A stretch of DNA of 64,000 nucleotides from assembly GCA_017437785.1 (NCBI GenBank), contig JAFRXH010000003.1:53394-117393 (forward strand), given 5' to 3'. The first letter of the stretch is position 1. Every line of letters begins with the position of its first letter. Origin of the DNA: Lachnospiraceae bacterium. GTDB lineage: Bacteria; Bacillota; Clostridia; Lachnospirales; Lachnospiraceae. Under the pieces are notes generated by a model, which was not told the origin of the DNA, ran no database searches, and was given only the letters and a program-made list of their open reading frames with translations. Positions 45,082 to 53,160 of this stretch are shown here, one piece after another. Both the position numbers and the translations under genes were made by a program.

Positions 45082-46229
45082 AGATTATCGTAGATCTCCT
45101 TAAGCTCCCTGTAATTGACTTCCGGCGAATATTTAAGCTCGTATTCCTTATACGCATTCTCCGAAAGCTTCTTCCTGTCCATGGTCTCAAACCGCTCAAC
45201 GGCCGCATTAAGACCCTTTACACTGTTTTTGAACTTAAGACCGTTGATACCGTCGCTTACCAGGCTGCCCGGGTTTCCGAGATCCGATGCTATAACGGGC
45301 ACCCCAAGTGAAAATGCCTCTATAACGCCCATTCCGAAGGTCTCGTACCACTGCGGTGCCACGATAAGGGCTTTGGCCCCGGCTAAAAGCTCCATGGCTT
45401 CTTCATGCCCCAGCTGTCCGGCGCATTCTATGTTATCAATGCCCCTGCGCCCGATATATTGCATAAGCGCATCCTTTTGTTCACCATTGCCGGCAAATAT
45501 GATCCTTCTGCCATTTTTTGCAAAAGCTTTTGCTATCAGGGAACTTCCCTTAAGCCGCTCTATCCGGCCCAATACCAGATAATAGTCCCCTGTCTTTTTA
45601 TCCTTATCTATATCCGCTTTGCCTGTGAAATTGGGTTTGATATATATCTTCCTTGGATCGATCAGTTTCTTTCGACGGTTGAGCAAAAGGAGTTTATCCT
45701 TATTAAACTTTGTAAGACAGATAAAATGGACTTTTTTATAGATACCGCTCATAAGATGCAGCTTATTCATAAGCAGCACCGCCGCCGTCTGCAGCAGACT
45801 GTTGCGATAACACTTTCCGTTAAGCGCACAGCCGCTGCCATGCTTTATACACTCTTCGCATACACGGCCGTTTCTGAAAAAGGTAGCTGCAGGACACAAA
45901 AGACGGAAGTTGTGCATGGTCTGTACGACCGGCACGCCCTCTGCCACCGCAGCATAATAAACCGAGGGGCTTATCATAAAAAGCGTGTTATGTACATGCA
46001 CCACATCTATTTTTTCGTTGCGTATCAGTCTGCGGATATCACGATAAGTCCTGAAAGAAAAGAACATATTTAAAAAGAGCGAGATCTTTGAACGATCCTC
46101 ACTGTTATCTCTTTCGTAGCGGATCACCCTGTGACCGTGCTTTATCAGCAGCTCGGCCTCGTTTTTCGCCACTGTATCCTCACCACCCGGTATGCGGTAG
46201 TGATTGTGTACTATCAATACGTTCTGCAT
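45078..46229 (-). CDS. GT4 glycosyltransferase
   Basis: 383 aa from ATG 46229; the frame also has a GTG at 46232, but AGGA lies at correct spacing for the ATG. It is a GT-B retaining transferase: LIVHNHYRIPGGEDTVAKNEAELL, VHVHNTLFMISP, then the donor domain YLVLGRIERLKGSSLIAKAF, FAGNGEQKDAL, and PQWYETFGMGVIEAFSLGVPVIASDLGNPGSLV (E-x7-E). A Cys-rich CEECIKHGSGCALNGKC segment is typical of this subgroup. First gene of the ten-gene operon that runs to 34908. Confidence 0.92.
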   Translation of the reverse strand: MQNVLIVHNHYRIPGGEDTVAKNEAELLIKHGHRVIRYERDNSEDRSKISLFLNMFFSFRTYRDIRRLIRNEKIDVVHVHNTLFMISPSVYYAAVAEGVPVVQTMHNFRLLCPAATFFRNGRVCEECIKHGSGCALNGKCYRNSLLQTAAVLLMNKLHLMSGIYKKVHFICLTKFNKDKLLLLNRRKKLIDPRKIYIKPNFTGKADIDKDKKTGDYYLVLGRIERLKGSSLIAKAFAKNGRRIIFAGNGEQKDALMQYIGRRGIDNIECAGQLGHEEAMELLAGAKALIVAPQWYETFGMGVIEAFSLGVPVIASDLGNPGSLVSDGINGLKFKNSVKGLNAAVERFETMDRKKLSENAYKEYELKYSPEVNYRELKEIYDNL

Positions 46230-46265
46230 CACTACATCCTAACACATATTATGTAAATTATCAAA

Positions 46266-47192
46266 TCAGATGCCTAAGGGGAAGCGTATCAGCCACAATA
46301 TGAAAAGATGCACCGGATAAGCCAGATAAAAGAAGTATTTAAGCTGCCTGCCTCTTTTTCCGTTATAAAGCGAAAGAGGTATTATGGCCGCCGCTGCATA
46401 TATCTCCCTCGGGGACGATCTAAGCAGTATCACGACGCACAGCACTCCTGCGAGTATCGGGTATCTGCGCAGCAGATAGACCGCGCAGATGGCGCAGATC
46501 CCCACATAACCGTAATCGGTCTTTAAAAAGAATGCCACTGCCGCAGCTAACGCGATCAGGCCTATATCACAGAAGACAAAATAAAGCCGCGGCAGGTGTT
46601 TTTGCTTAGCGGCGCCGCCTCTGGCGGATTCAATGCTACCCTCTGAAGCTATGCTGTCCATCGCATGTATGGTGATAAGGCCTATAAAAAGAGTAAAAAA
46701 CACGTTTTGTTTATTTAAGTACAGCGCCTTATCGTAAAAGGCCAGATCGAAGGGGACCTCGCTTAAGAGCGCAAAAAGCCCCATACGAAGGAGATATCTG
46801 CTTACATTCCGCGTACGGGTATAGCCCTCGATCAAAAGAAAGATATATATGGGGAAAGCAATGCGCCCGATATCCCTGAACACCTCATAGGCCGTACTAA
46901 AGGGCTCGTATCTGCCGTTTGCAGCAAAAAAATACTTAAGAAAGGACGCCCCGATATGGTCGGTGATCATCGTGACCAGCGCTATCCATTTGAGCACGGC
47001 TGCAGAAAGGGGCAGTTTGCTCATCCCCTGTCCCGGATCGCTGTTTTTATTGTCTTTGGACTTTTTTTCCCCTGAAAAGGGAGGATGCCAGGCAGATCTT
47101 TGCAGATCCACCTGGCATAAATTATGAAAAAGTTTTGCTGTTAATGTCTTATTCAGTATCTCCGGATTCATTTCCTTTGATGATGTAATCAT
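46266..47192 (-). CDS. TraX-family membrane protein
   Basis: 308 aa as the longest frame. From about residue 57 it reads MSKLPLSAAVLKWIALVTMITDHIGASFLKYFF and has about seven membrane segments, matching TraX proteins (named for F-pilin acetylation; chromosomal roles are unclear). A start at ATG 47024 would give 252 aa, the usual family size. The first 56 residues look non-conserved, and their DNA contains a strong hairpin (47085-47120), so part may be leader. Neither start has an ideal ribosome binding site. The 47193-47291 gap upstream is AT-rich with no clear promoter. Confidence 0.78.
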   Translation of the reverse strand: MITSSKEMNPEILNKTLTAKLFHNLCQVDLQRSAWHPPFSGEKKSKDNKNSDPGQGMSKLPLSAAVLKWIALVTMITDHIGASFLKYFFAANGRYEPFSTAYEVFRDIGRIAFPIYIFLLIEGYTRTRNVSRYLLRMGLFALLSEVPFDLAFYDKALYLNKQNVFFTLFIGLITIHAMDSIASEGSIESARGGAAKQKHLPRLYFVFCDIGLIALAAAVAFFLKTDYGYVGICAICAVYLLRRYPILAGVLCVVILLRSSPREIYAAAAIIPLSLYNGKRGRQLKYFFYLAYPVHLFILWLIRFPLGI

Positions 47193-47291
47193 ATAATATA
47201 AAAATGTATGGAAAATGTTATTTAAATAAACTTAAATAAAACAATTTATGAACAAAATATGAACGATGCAAAATCTTGTTTATTCGTGAAT

Positions 47292-47807
47292 TTACACCTT
47301 CTCCGGCTCCGGATAATCAACGCCGAAAGTGTCCACGGTAACGCTCTTCATCTTCTGTTCCTGCAGGGGACGGTCGTTATAATCCGTCCTGGTCTCAGCG
47401 ATCTTATTAACAACCTCGATACCCTCCGTGAGCTTGCCAAATGCTGCATACTGGCCGTCTAAGTGGGGTGAAGTCTTGTGCATGATAAAGAACTGGCTTC
47501 CGGCAGAATCGGGCATCATGGAGCGTGCCATGGAAAGCACGCCGGGTGTATGCTTTAAATCGTTCTTAAATCCGTTTCCGGAGAACTCGCCCTTTATGCT
47601 GTAGCCGGGGCCTCCCATACCGGTCCCTTCGGGATCGCCGCCCTGCAGCATAAAGCCATTGATCACGCGGTGAAAGATAAGTCCGTTATAAAAGCCATTC
47701 TTTACAAGGCTTATGAAATTATTAACCGTATTGGGAGCTATCTCGGGATAGAGCTCCGCCTTCATTACGCTTCCGTCTTCCATTGTTATGGTTACTATGG
47801 GATTCAT
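47292..47807 (-). CDS. Cyclophilin-type peptidyl-prolyl isomerase
   Basis: 171 aa. NPIVTITMEDGSVMKAELYPEIAPNTVNNFISLVKNGFYNGLIFHRVINGFMLQGGDP, ending with GSQFFIMHKTSPHLDGQYAAFGKLTEGIEVV. The catalytic Arg in FHRVI and the QFF motif are present. Cytoplasmic (no signal peptide), so a general folding catalyst. The ribosome binding site AAAGGAG precedes ATG 47807. It is 36 nt downstream of the crh-like gene. Confidence 0.95.
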   Translation of the reverse strand: MNPIVTITMEDGSVMKAELYPEIAPNTVNNFISLVKNGFYNGLIFHRVINGFMLQGGDPEGTGMGGPGYSIKGEFSGNGFKNDLKHTPGVLSMARSMMPDSAGSQFFIMHKTSPHLDGQYAAFGKLTEGIEVVNKIAETRTDYNDRPLQEQKMKSVTVDTFGVDYPEPEKV

Positions 47808-47843
47808 TGTGTATCTCCTTTACTTTATTGACAAGATCCTTCC

Positions 47844-48095
47844 TCAGTTACCTTTTAATACGCTCTCTATATCGGCTACCGCCTCTTTTTCATCGCTGCC
47901 TTCGGCTATGACGGTCACTTCCGTTCCGCATTCTGCGGCCATGTTCATCATGCCCATTATGCTCTTCATATTAACGCGGCGTTCGCCTTCCTTAAGGTAC
48001 ACGGTGCTGTCGTATTTGCAGGCCGTCTGTACCAGAAGACTCACCACATCGGCATTGATGCCCTCTTTTATGCCTACCGTTACGTTCTTTTCCAT
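47844..48095 (-). CDS. HPr-like regulatory protein lacking the phosphotransfer His (Crh type)
   Basis: 83 aa from ATG 48095 (GGAGG ribosome binding site). It aligns over its full length with HPr. The active-site loop is GINADVVSLLVQTA where HPr has GIHARPA, so the His that accepts phosphate from PTS enzyme I is Asn and the following Arg-Pro is lost. The regulatory serine region is kept: VNMKSIMGMM. It therefore cannot serve the PTS but can be a target of HPr kinase (hprK at 53161), like B. subtilis Crh in catabolite repression. Synteny with rapZ-whiA also matches crh, although the rest of the loop differs from Crh. Confidence 0.88.
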   Translation of the reverse strand: MEKNVTVGIKEGINADVVSLLVQTACKYDSTVYLKEGERRVNMKSIMGMMNMAAECGTEVTVIAEGSDEKEAVADIESVLKGN

Positions 48096-48140
48096 AATTT
48101 CCTCCTTACTGTATGTTGCTGTATGGCCGGGATACACCTA

Positions 48141-48289
48141 CACCTCATCCGGCCCTTAGGGCCACCTTTCTACGCTCCGCTCCGGTCGGCGCAGAACTGG
48201 CGGTCTCCGTTCCACTTCGGTCGTTGCTAAACGCCCGTCCCCCGGACGGGCAGCAACCCTGACGCCATGCGCCCTCAAGGAGAAGGCAA
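48141..48289. repeat. MITE-like intergenic element, second copy
   Basis: It shares a ~60-nt core (CACCTCATCCGGCCCTT...ACGCTCCGCTCCGGTCGGCGCAGA) and a tail GACGCCATGCGCCCTCAAGG with the element at 31623-31812, but carries an extra inner hairpin (GCCCGTCCCCCGGACGGGC). It fills the gap between whiA and the crh-like gene; the terminal repeats seen in the other copy are not clear here. Confidence 0.65.
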
Positions 48290-48305
48290 GTGAGTCCCTC
48301 TCCAC

Positions 48306-49184
48306 TTATGCGCCGGTTTTGCGTAGTTCTTCTGCCAGCTCCTGCAGTTTTCTGAGACGGTGGTTGATGCCGGATTTCCCGACAGGGGGATCGAGCATCT
48401 CTCCCAGTTCCTTTAAGTTAAGCTCCGGATACTCCAGCCTTAACTGTGCAGCTTCCTTAAGCTTATCCGGCAGCCTTCCCAGGCCCATCGTTTCCTTTAT
48501 GTATCTGATATCCTCTACCTGTCTGGCCGATGCCGCAAGACTCTTATTGATATTAGCGGTATCGCAGTTGACCCTGCGGTTTACATCGCTGCGAAGGCCC
48601 TTTTCTATGCGCAGGTTCTCAAGATCCATCATGCACAGATGTGCCCCCGTAATGCTTAAAAACTCCGCTATTGCCTCGCTTTCCTTAAGGTAGACCACGA
48701 AGTGACCCTTGCGCTGCATGCTTCCGGCCTTTATATCAAAGCCCTCAAGCAGCGTGATCATCTGCTCTGCCTGCCCCTGTCCTGAGCAGACCATCTCCAG
48801 ATGATAGCCTTTTGCGGGATCACTCATCGAACCGCCTGCAATAAAGAATCCCCGCAGATATGCGCGCCTGCAGCAGCTCATTTTCAAAAGCAGTTCCGAT
48901 ATCACGCCCTTATCCATATCGCTGTAACGGACGGACTCAAGGACTTCGGCTGCCTCCTCGCCGCCAAGCCCGCTGCTTTCGTCATACTGTTCTATGTTAT
49001 ATGTTTTTTTGAGTAATGTAAAGAGCTTTTTTTTGAAGGAATCCGAATCCCCGCCGAACAAAAGCCTGCCGTCTTTTACGCTGCCCGATACCGCGATAAA
49101 CGCTGCCATCTCCGCTATGCAGCAGTGTCTTGAAGCGGCCACGACCAAAGCCAGTTCTTCCTTTACTTTAGATGAAAAAGACAT
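48306..49184 (-). CDS. whiA: DNA-binding protein WhiA
   Basis: 292 aa, normal length. LAGLIDADG-like N-terminal domain (MSFSSKVKEELALV, YLRGFFIAGGSMSDPAKGYHLEM) and a C-terminal helix-turn-helix (LKEAAQLRLEYPELNLKELGEMLDPPVGKSGINHRLRKL). In Firmicutes WhiA affects cell division and chromosome segregation. It lies 12 nt after rapZ, the conserved rapZ-whiA-crh order; yvcK (gluconeogenesis factor) that normally sits between is absent. Confidence 0.97.
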   Translation of the reverse strand: MSFSSKVKEELALVVAASRHCCIAEMAAFIAVSGSVKDGRLLFGGDSDSFKKKLFTLLKKTYNIEQYDESSGLGGEEAAEVLESVRYSDMDKGVISELLLKMSCCRRAYLRGFFIAGGSMSDPAKGYHLEMVCSGQGQAEQMITLLEGFDIKAGSMQRKGHFVVYLKESEAIAEFLSITGAHLCMMDLENLRIEKGLRSDVNRRVNCDTANINKSLAASARQVEDIRYIKETMGLGRLPDKLKEAAQLRLEYPELNLKELGEMLDPPVGKSGINHRLRKLQELAEELRKTGA

Positions 49185-49196
49185 CAGATCACCGCC

Positions 49197-50054
49197 TTAA
49201 AGCTTTTCGTCACGATGGGTGATGGTGATACCGTATTTACCCTGCTTTTTAAGGCGCTCGTAGATCTCCCCGGCCAGAGTCACGCTCCTGTGCCTGCCGC
49301 CGGTACAGCCGATGGCGATCACCAGCTGGTGTTTGCCCTCCTTGACATAATTGGGTATCAGGAAATGCAAAAGATCACTCACCTTCTCCAGAAACTCCCC
49401 TGCCTCGGGAAAGCTCATAACATAATCATGCACAGGCGCATCATTGCCCGTCATAAGCTTAAGCTCGTCTATATAGAACGGATTGGGCAGAAAACGCACA
49501 TCAAATACCAGATCCGCATCGGCAGGTATGCCATACTTGAATCCGAAAGACAGCACCCTGATTATCAGATTGGCGTATTCCCCATCCTGTAGAAAGATCT
49601 TATCCAGCTCTTCCTTAAGCACCCTGGTCAGGAGATTTGATGTATCAAAGATATAATCTGCGGTGTTTTTTACATTCTTTAAGATCTCACGCTCACGCTG
49701 TATGCCTTCTTCGAGGCTGCCGCTGCCGGCTACGGGATGCACGCGGCGGCTCTCTTTATAACGCTTGATCAGCACTTTGTCGTCGGCATCCATAAAGATT
49801 ATCTCAAAGGGATAATCCTTTCTGCGCAGGGAAAGCAGTGTACGCTCGGCCTCGTCAAAATCCTGGTCGGCACGTACATCAAGACCCAGCGCCACCTTCG
49901 AGACCTCGCTGCCGGGGCCGGAAAACAGTTCTATGAACTTATCTATAAGGGGAACGGGCATGTTATCAACACAGTAGAACCCCATGTCCTCAAGCATCTT
50001 CATGGCCGTCTGCTTGCCGGCCCCGCTCATACCCGTTACTATGACAAAACGCAT
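49197..50054 (-). CDS. rapZ: RapZ/YvcJ nucleotide-binding adapter
   Basis: 285 aa. Walker A GMSGAGKQTAMKML, the metal-site region LGLDVRAD and the C-terminal HQLVIAIGCTGGRHRSVTLA signature define the family. In Gram-negatives RapZ controls glmS through small RNAs; in Firmicutes YvcJ is a nucleotide-binding protein linked to competence and central metabolism. The ribosome binding site GGAGGG precedes ATG 50054. It is coupled to whiA downstream. Confidence 0.96.
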   Translation of the reverse strand: MRFVIVTGMSGAGKQTAMKMLEDMGFYCVDNMPVPLIDKFIELFSGPGSEVSKVALGLDVRADQDFDEAERTLLSLRRKDYPFEIIFMDADDKVLIKRYKESRRVHPVAGSGSLEEGIQREREILKNVKNTADYIFDTSNLLTRVLKEELDKIFLQDGEYANLIIRVLSFGFKYGIPADADLVFDVRFLPNPFYIDELKLMTGNDAPVHDYVMSFPEAGEFLEKVSDLLHFLIPNYVKEGKHQLVIAIGCTGGRHRSVTLAGEIYERLKKQGKYGITITHRDEKL

Positions 50055-50068
50055 ATATATCCCTCCGT

Positions 50069-50095
50069 AAAATAACGCCCCTCATCAGGAGGGGC
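50069..50095 (-). terminator. Possible terminator between acyltransferase and rapZ
   Basis: Perfect 7-bp stem GCCCCTC/GAGGGGC with a 5-nt loop, followed on the minus strand by GTTATTTT. The T-run is broken, so it may be a partial terminator, allowing some read-through into rapZ. Confidence 0.5.
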
Positions 50096-50125
50096 ACAAA
50101 TAAGCAGCACAGCCGTGACAAACGG

Positions 50126-51223
50126 CTAAAGCGTCAGATCCCGAAATCCCGGTATACGCCGCAGCAGCCATACCGGCAGATAGCATACCAGGTACACTAT
50201 CACGCTCCACAAAAAGGCGGCTCCGATCCTGGCAAGCCCTACAGGTTCACCGCATACAGCGAGTCTGATATTTTCTATCGCCTCTATCCTGCCATCCAGG
50301 AAAAATCCGTGCAGGAGGAAAATGCCAAGCGAACATCCGCCAAGGGATCCCAGAACACGCTCCCATGCCCTGTGTTCCCTGCGCCTGAACAGCGCCTTAC
50401 ATACAACAAACAGCGTCACGCAATGCAGCATGGTAACCTCACTGTGGTACTCGGGATACATAACATAATCGCCCATGGACACGCCTCTGTTCGACAGGAT
50501 GTATGTATTATATATCATCCATACCAGATCAAGGGGAACCAGTATGAACGCCAGCTTTTTACACTGATCAACACTCATTCGGTGATGGAAGAAGTATCCC
50601 ATCACGGGATAGATAAATATGACTTCCGATATCCACTCGAGCTTCATATTCATATTCAGACTGTATCTGTCCATAAGTATATATCTGTCTAAAAGCGGCA
50701 GAACCGACGAAAGTACAAATACCGCCATGATCAGATATATGAAATCCTCATCACGCATATTCTTGACCATAGGACGCATAAAGGGAAGGCAGATCAGAAA
50801 GCCCAGCGTAGCATACAGATACCAGAACTGCGTGATACGCTCCCTGTTATAAAGATCCGGGATAAAACGCGTAAGGTCGAACTGATCCCTGCCGGCCTTT
50901 ACGTCCGCCAGGTAATACAGAAATGAAAAAACGACCAGTATGATGATCATGCGCAGGATACGCTTGCGCCATACGGTCTTGATAGCCTCGTGCATATCCA
51001 GCAGTATGGCTCCGCTTATCATAAGGCACAGCCACAGAGGGAAACGCACAAACATAGCCACAAAGAGGCTGATGTAATACGGAAGGGTGCCGATCTGCAG
51101 GTCTATATATGCATTGACCCCGTCCGAGTACGAAAATATAAGAAAGATGATCGCTATAACCCAAAGTACATCGAAATACAGCTCTCTCTTTCTTTTTGGT
51201 CTGCGTAAATCACTTGTCTTCAT
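50126..51223 (-). CDS. Membrane acyltransferase-3-like protein
   Basis: 365 aa with about nine to ten membrane segments after a basic N-terminus (SDLRRPKRKRELYFDVLWVIAIIFLIFSY). Later segments include FPLWLCLMISGAILLD, FWYLYATLGFLICLPF and GGCSLGIFLLHGFFLDG, the layout of WecH/OatA-type acyltransferases without an extracellular catalytic domain. The first-helix His of the family is not obvious, so activity is uncertain. It overlaps the murB stop by 14 nt, an unusual insertion into the murB-rapZ block. The chosen start is ATG 51223 rather than the TTG at 51226. Confidence 0.78.
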   Translation of the reverse strand: MKTSDLRRPKRKRELYFDVLWVIAIIFLIFSYSDGVNAYIDLQIGTLPYYISLFVAMFVRFPLWLCLMISGAILLDMHEAIKTVWRKRILRMIIILVVFSFLYYLADVKAGRDQFDLTRFIPDLYNRERITQFWYLYATLGFLICLPFMRPMVKNMRDEDFIYLIMAVFVLSSVLPLLDRYILMDRYSLNMNMKLEWISEVIFIYPVMGYFFHHRMSVDQCKKLAFILVPLDLVWMIYNTYILSNRGVSMGDYVMYPEYHSEVTMLHCVTLFVVCKALFRRREHRAWERVLGSLGGCSLGIFLLHGFFLDGRIEAIENIRLAVCGEPVGLARIGAAFLWSVIVYLVCYLPVWLLRRIPGFRDLTL

Positions 51224-52160
51224 CAAAAGCCCCCAGAAGTATTACCTCCGGTTCAAGCAAAACATCAAAGTCCTGCCTGACTTTCTTCTGTACTTTGCAC
51301 ATAAGACTGTAAATGTCAGTCGCTGTTGCATTTCCTTTATTTATCACGAAACCTGCGTGTTTTTCGGAAACACAGGCTCCGCCGATGCTCATTCCCTTAC
51401 ATCCGGCATCCGATATCAGCTTGCCGGCAAAATGTCCCTGCGGACGTTTGAAGGTTGATCCGGCACTGGGATATTCAAGCGGCTGTTTCTCCCTGCGCTG
51501 GCGGTTAAGCTCCGAAGCTTTATCAAGTATCTCTTGCTTATCACCGTGCGCAAGCTTTAAGCTGCTGCCAAGGACTATCCCCCGCTTCTTTTTAAGCAGG
51601 CTGTATCTGTATCCGAACTCCATCCCGGCATTGTCAACGCTGCATACGCCTTCGCCACAGAAATAGATACGCACATCGCTCACTATATCCTTCATCTCGC
51701 CGCCGTATGCTCCGGCGTTCATTGTGAGCGCACCGCCCAGGCTGCCGGGTATGCCCGATGCAAATTCCATCCCGCCAAGGGAATGCTCTGCCGCTACAGC
51801 CGCAATACGGCTTAAGAGAGCCGCGGGACCTGCCGTGATGGTATCTGCCTCTGCGTCTATATACTCAAAGCCCTTTCCGAGCTTTAAGATAATACCGTCA
51901 TAGCCTCTGTCGCTGACCAAAAGATTGCTGCCGTTTCCCAGAAGGAACCACTCAAGAGCCTCTTCCTCTATCAGCTTCATCAGGCCAAAAAGAGCCTCTT
52001 CATCCTGCACAGTCACGAAAAAACGAGCCTCTCCGCCTGCACGGAACGAGCAATGCCTGCTCATGCTCTCATGCTCAAGTACATTGCCCTCACCCGCTAT
52101 AGCTGTCAGTTTCTCTGATAATAATGCTGCCGAATCCATTTTTATTTCAAAAAATTTCAA
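51210..52160 (-). CDS. murB: UDP-N-acetylenolpyruvoylglucosamine reductase
   Basis: 316 aa, type II MurB. FAD-binding FLLGNGSNLLVSDRGYDGIILKLG, ASGIPGSLGGALTMNAGAYGGEMKDIV, and YPSAGSTFKRPQGHFAGKLI with the catalytic Ser. It makes UDP-MurNAc for peptidoglycan. The start overlaps the ROK gene stop by 4 nt (ATGA), so its translation is coupled. Confidence 0.97.
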   Translation of the reverse strand: MKFFEIKMDSAALLSEKLTAIAGEGNVLEHESMSRHCSFRAGGEARFFVTVQDEEALFGLMKLIEEEALEWFLLGNGSNLLVSDRGYDGIILKLGKGFEYIDAEADTITAGPAALLSRIAAVAAEHSLGGMEFASGIPGSLGGALTMNAGAYGGEMKDIVSDVRIYFCGEGVCSVDNAGMEFGYRYSLLKKKRGIVLGSSLKLAHGDKQEILDKASELNRQRREKQPLEYPSAGSTFKRPQGHFAGKLISDAGCKGMSIGGACVSEKHAGFVINKGNATATDIYSLMCKVQKKVRQDFDVLLEPEVILLGAFDEDK

Positions 52161-53095
52161 TCCAGCAATAATCTTGCTGCACCGTAGATACCGGCATCAT
52201 TTCCAAGCTTTGCCAGAGCGAACTTTGCATCCCTGCTGCCGCGGAATACATACTTCTTATACTCATCTACGATATAATCAAAAAGCACATCTCCGGCCTT
52301 GGACACACCGCCGCCTATAACGAATATCTCGGGATTGACCACGCAGGCTACGGCTGCCAGGCCTTTTCCAAGGTATTGTCCGAAACGCACTGCGATCTCC
52401 TTTGCCACTTCATCTCCTGCTTTTACCGCATCAAATACTGCCTTTGCGGACAGATCGCCGTTTCTTAAAGAAGAGGGCTTGTCATCCTCGGCCAGTCTCC
52501 TCTTAGCCAGACGTGATATGCCGGTAGCGGAAGCGTACTGCTCAAGGCAGCCGTGATTGCCGCAGCCGCATGTATCGCACTCATCATCTACTATATGGAT
52601 ATGGCCGATCTCACCGCCGGCTCCGGTAGCACCCGTTAAGACTTTCCCCTCAACGATGATACCGCCGCCCACACCGGTTCCCAGTGTTACGGCCACCAGA
52701 TTCTTATAACCTTTGCCGCCGCCCTGCCACATCTCGCCAAGGGCTGCAACATTCGCATCATTACCGGCCTCTACGGGTATCCCGCCCAGAAGAACGGCGA
52801 GTTCCTCTTTTACGGAGAACACTCCCCAGCCCAGATTGGCTGCCTTATAGATCACGCCGTTTGCATCAACGGGTCCGGGAACACCTATGCCCACACCGAT
52901 AACATCATTCTTCTCCATGCCCATCTCGTTCATCTTTGCCTTTATGGATGCTGCGATATCGGGCAGGATATTGCTGCCGTTATTCTCCTTACGGGTGGGT
53001 ATCTCCCACTTATCCTTTACGTTTCCCTCCGTATCAAAATAGCCCATCTTTACGGTAGTACCGCCAAGGTCTACTCCGAAGATCACTTTTGACAT
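52157..53095 (-). CDS. ROK-family glucokinase
   Basis: 312 aa. N-terminal ATP-binding FGVDLGGTTVKMGYFD, VGIGVPGPVD, catalytic region ATGAGGEIGHIHIV and the ROK zinc motif CDTCGCGNHGCLEQYAS. It phosphorylates glucose (GlkA-type) in the cytoplasm. Placed between hprK and murB, it links carbon control with sugar entry. ATG 53095 is preceded by AGGAGG. Confidence 0.95.
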   Translation of the reverse strand: MSKVIFGVDLGGTTVKMGYFDTEGNVKDKWEIPTRKENNGSNILPDIAASIKAKMNEMGMEKNDVIGVGIGVPGPVDANGVIYKAANLGWGVFSVKEELAVLLGGIPVEAGNDANVAALGEMWQGGGKGYKNLVAVTLGTGVGGGIIVEGKVLTGATGAGGEIGHIHIVDDECDTCGCGNHGCLEQYASATGISRLAKRRLAEDDKPSSLRNGDLSAKAVFDAVKAGDEVAKEIAVRFGQYLGKGLAAVACVVNPEIFVIGGGVSKAGDVLFDYIVDEYKKYVFRGSRDAKFALAKLGNDAGIYGAARLLLD

Positions 53096-53117
53096 TTATG
53101 TAATTCCTCCTGTTATT

Positions 53118-53160
53118 AAGATCCGCCGCTTTGCTCAGGATGACCCGTGCTTTGGATCTT
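53118..53160. repeat. Short inverted repeat between ROK gene and hprK
   Basis: AAGATCC (53118-53124) and GGATCTT (53154-53160) form outer arms of a palindromic unit with TTGCTCAGGATGA inside. It is immediately after the hprK stop codon and has no T-run. Confidence 0.5.
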
